Positions 63,582-64,000 of a stretch of DNA of 64,000 nucleotides are shown here, piece by piece. The translations under genes were made by a program, and so were the position numbers. Position 1 is the stretch's first letter. Each line of letters begins with the position of its first letter. This DNA is from Sphingobacteriia bacterium. GTDB lineage: Bacteria > Bacteroidota > Bacteroidia > Bacteroidales > UBA7960. The stretch covers positions 1 through 64,000 of the forward strand of contig JAABRR010000011.1 in NCBI GenBank assembly GCA_011390785.1, given 5' to 3'. The notes below the pieces were generated by a model, which was not told the origin of the DNA, made no database searches, and worked only from the letters and a program-made list of their open reading frames with translations.

Positions 63582-64000
63582 TTAATCGTCAAGCTTAAGA
63601 ACTGCCATAAACGCCGATTGAGGCACTTCTACGTTACCCACCTGACGCATTCTTTTCTTACCTTTTTTCTGTTTTTCCAAAAGTTTACGTTTACGGGTAA
63701 TATCGCCACCATAACATTTGGCGGTAACATCCTTGCGCAGAGCTTTGATGGTTTCGCGTGCAATAATTTTTGCACCAATGCCTGCCTGTATGGCAATATC
63801 GTATTGCTGCCGTGGAATAAGCTTACGAAGTTTCTCGCAGATTTTTTTTCCAAACTCGTAGGCATTATCTCTGTGAATGAGCGCAGAAAGGGCGTCAACA
63901 TGATCGCCATTCAGCAAAATATCGAGCTTAACCAGCTCTGACTGCCGGTATCCAATAGGATGGTAATCGAAAGATGCATACCCTCGAGAGATGGTTTTGA
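63582..64000 (-). CDS. lepA: Elongation factor 4 (LepA), C-terminal part, cut by the window edge
   Basis: The minus-strand frame is open to the end of the window and encodes the C-terminal domain of Lep[28 protein letters not shown], then [71 protein letters not shown] and the tail [14 protein letters not shown]4 back-translocates stalled ribosomes. About 139 of the roughly 595 residues expected for the family are visible; the GTPase domains lie beyond 64000. The start codon is outside the window. Confidence 0.95.
   Translation of the reverse strand, partial: KTISRGYASFDYHPIGYRQSELVKLDILLNGDHVDALSALIHRDNAYEFGKKICEKLRKLIPRQQYDIAIQAGIGAKIIARETIKALRKDVTAKCYGGDITRKRKLLEKQKKGKKRMRQVGNVEVPQSAFMAVLKLDD

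Overview
The window looks like chromosome from a member of the Bacteroidota, probably in or near Bacteroidales/Marinilabiliales. The evidence is a T9SS type A C-terminal sorting domain on a 5856-residue surface protein, DUF6089 outer-membrane-like proteins beside uppS-bamA-ompH, a lipocalin-like lipoprotein, an RsmI without a C-terminal extension, few Shine-Dalgarno sequences, and several promoters of the TTTG-N19/20-TAnnTTTG type. Genus or species cannot be read from the sequence.

Layout. 1-2.6 kb: a MORN-repeat protein, a small carboxypeptidase-regulatory-like protein, tRNA-Gly and tRNA-Leu, and a saccharopine dehydrogenase family enzyme. 2.9-13.0 kb: a co-directional envelope block of mrdA (PBP2), rodA, nadK, two DUF6089 paralogues, uppS, bamA and ompH. 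13.1-20.9 kb: mutS and uvrC flanking a small secreted DUF4168 protein, then a large secreted M14 metallopeptidase. 21.4-21.96 kb: a transcription unit with one strong-looking promoter, two defective tRNA-Ser-like copies, tRNA-Ser(GCT), one defective tRNA-Pro-like copy, tRNA-Pro(TGG) and a terminator. In the defective copies the anticodon arm is replaced by a different hairpin of 19-20 nt.

22.3-26.6 kb: a set of exported proteins, namely a Tat-signal Gfo/Idh/MocA oxidoreductase, a tetraheme NapC/NrfH-like anchor fused to a formylglycine-generating-enzyme-like domain, and a class I glutamine amidotransferase-like lipoprotein. 26.5-29.3 kb: mnmA, a thioredoxin-like protein and a small unknown protein, with two non-coding repeat elements between them. 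29.4-35.4 kb: a molybdenum hydroxylase carrying its own [2Fe-2S] domain, then a 1076-residue redox protein that joins modules usually found on separate subunits of hydrogen cyanide synthase or amino-acid/opine dehydrogenases. 35.6-42.2 kb: PepSY-like, DUF2490 and C69 dipeptidase genes, tRNA-Gln, a SMUG-type uracil-DNA glycosylase, a membrane protein and a DppD-DppF ABC ATPase fusion.

42.6-60.1 kb is a single uninterrupted 17.6-kb gene on the minus strand for a repetitive, probably beta-helical, T9SS-secreted protein. The end of the window holds a lipocalin-like lipoprotein, thymidine kinase, an unknown protein, rsmI preceded by a degenerate TTAACC hexamer tract, and the 3' part of lepA.

Two 224-bp elements with near-matching terminal inverted repeats (27929-28152 and 42314-42537) look like copies of one MITE. 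The observations most worth following up are the tRNA-derived hairpin copies, the molybdenum hydroxylase and five-module oxidoreductase pair, the cytochrome-FGE fusion and the giant T9SS protein. No CRISPR array, prophage, transposase gene, restriction system or rRNA was seen.
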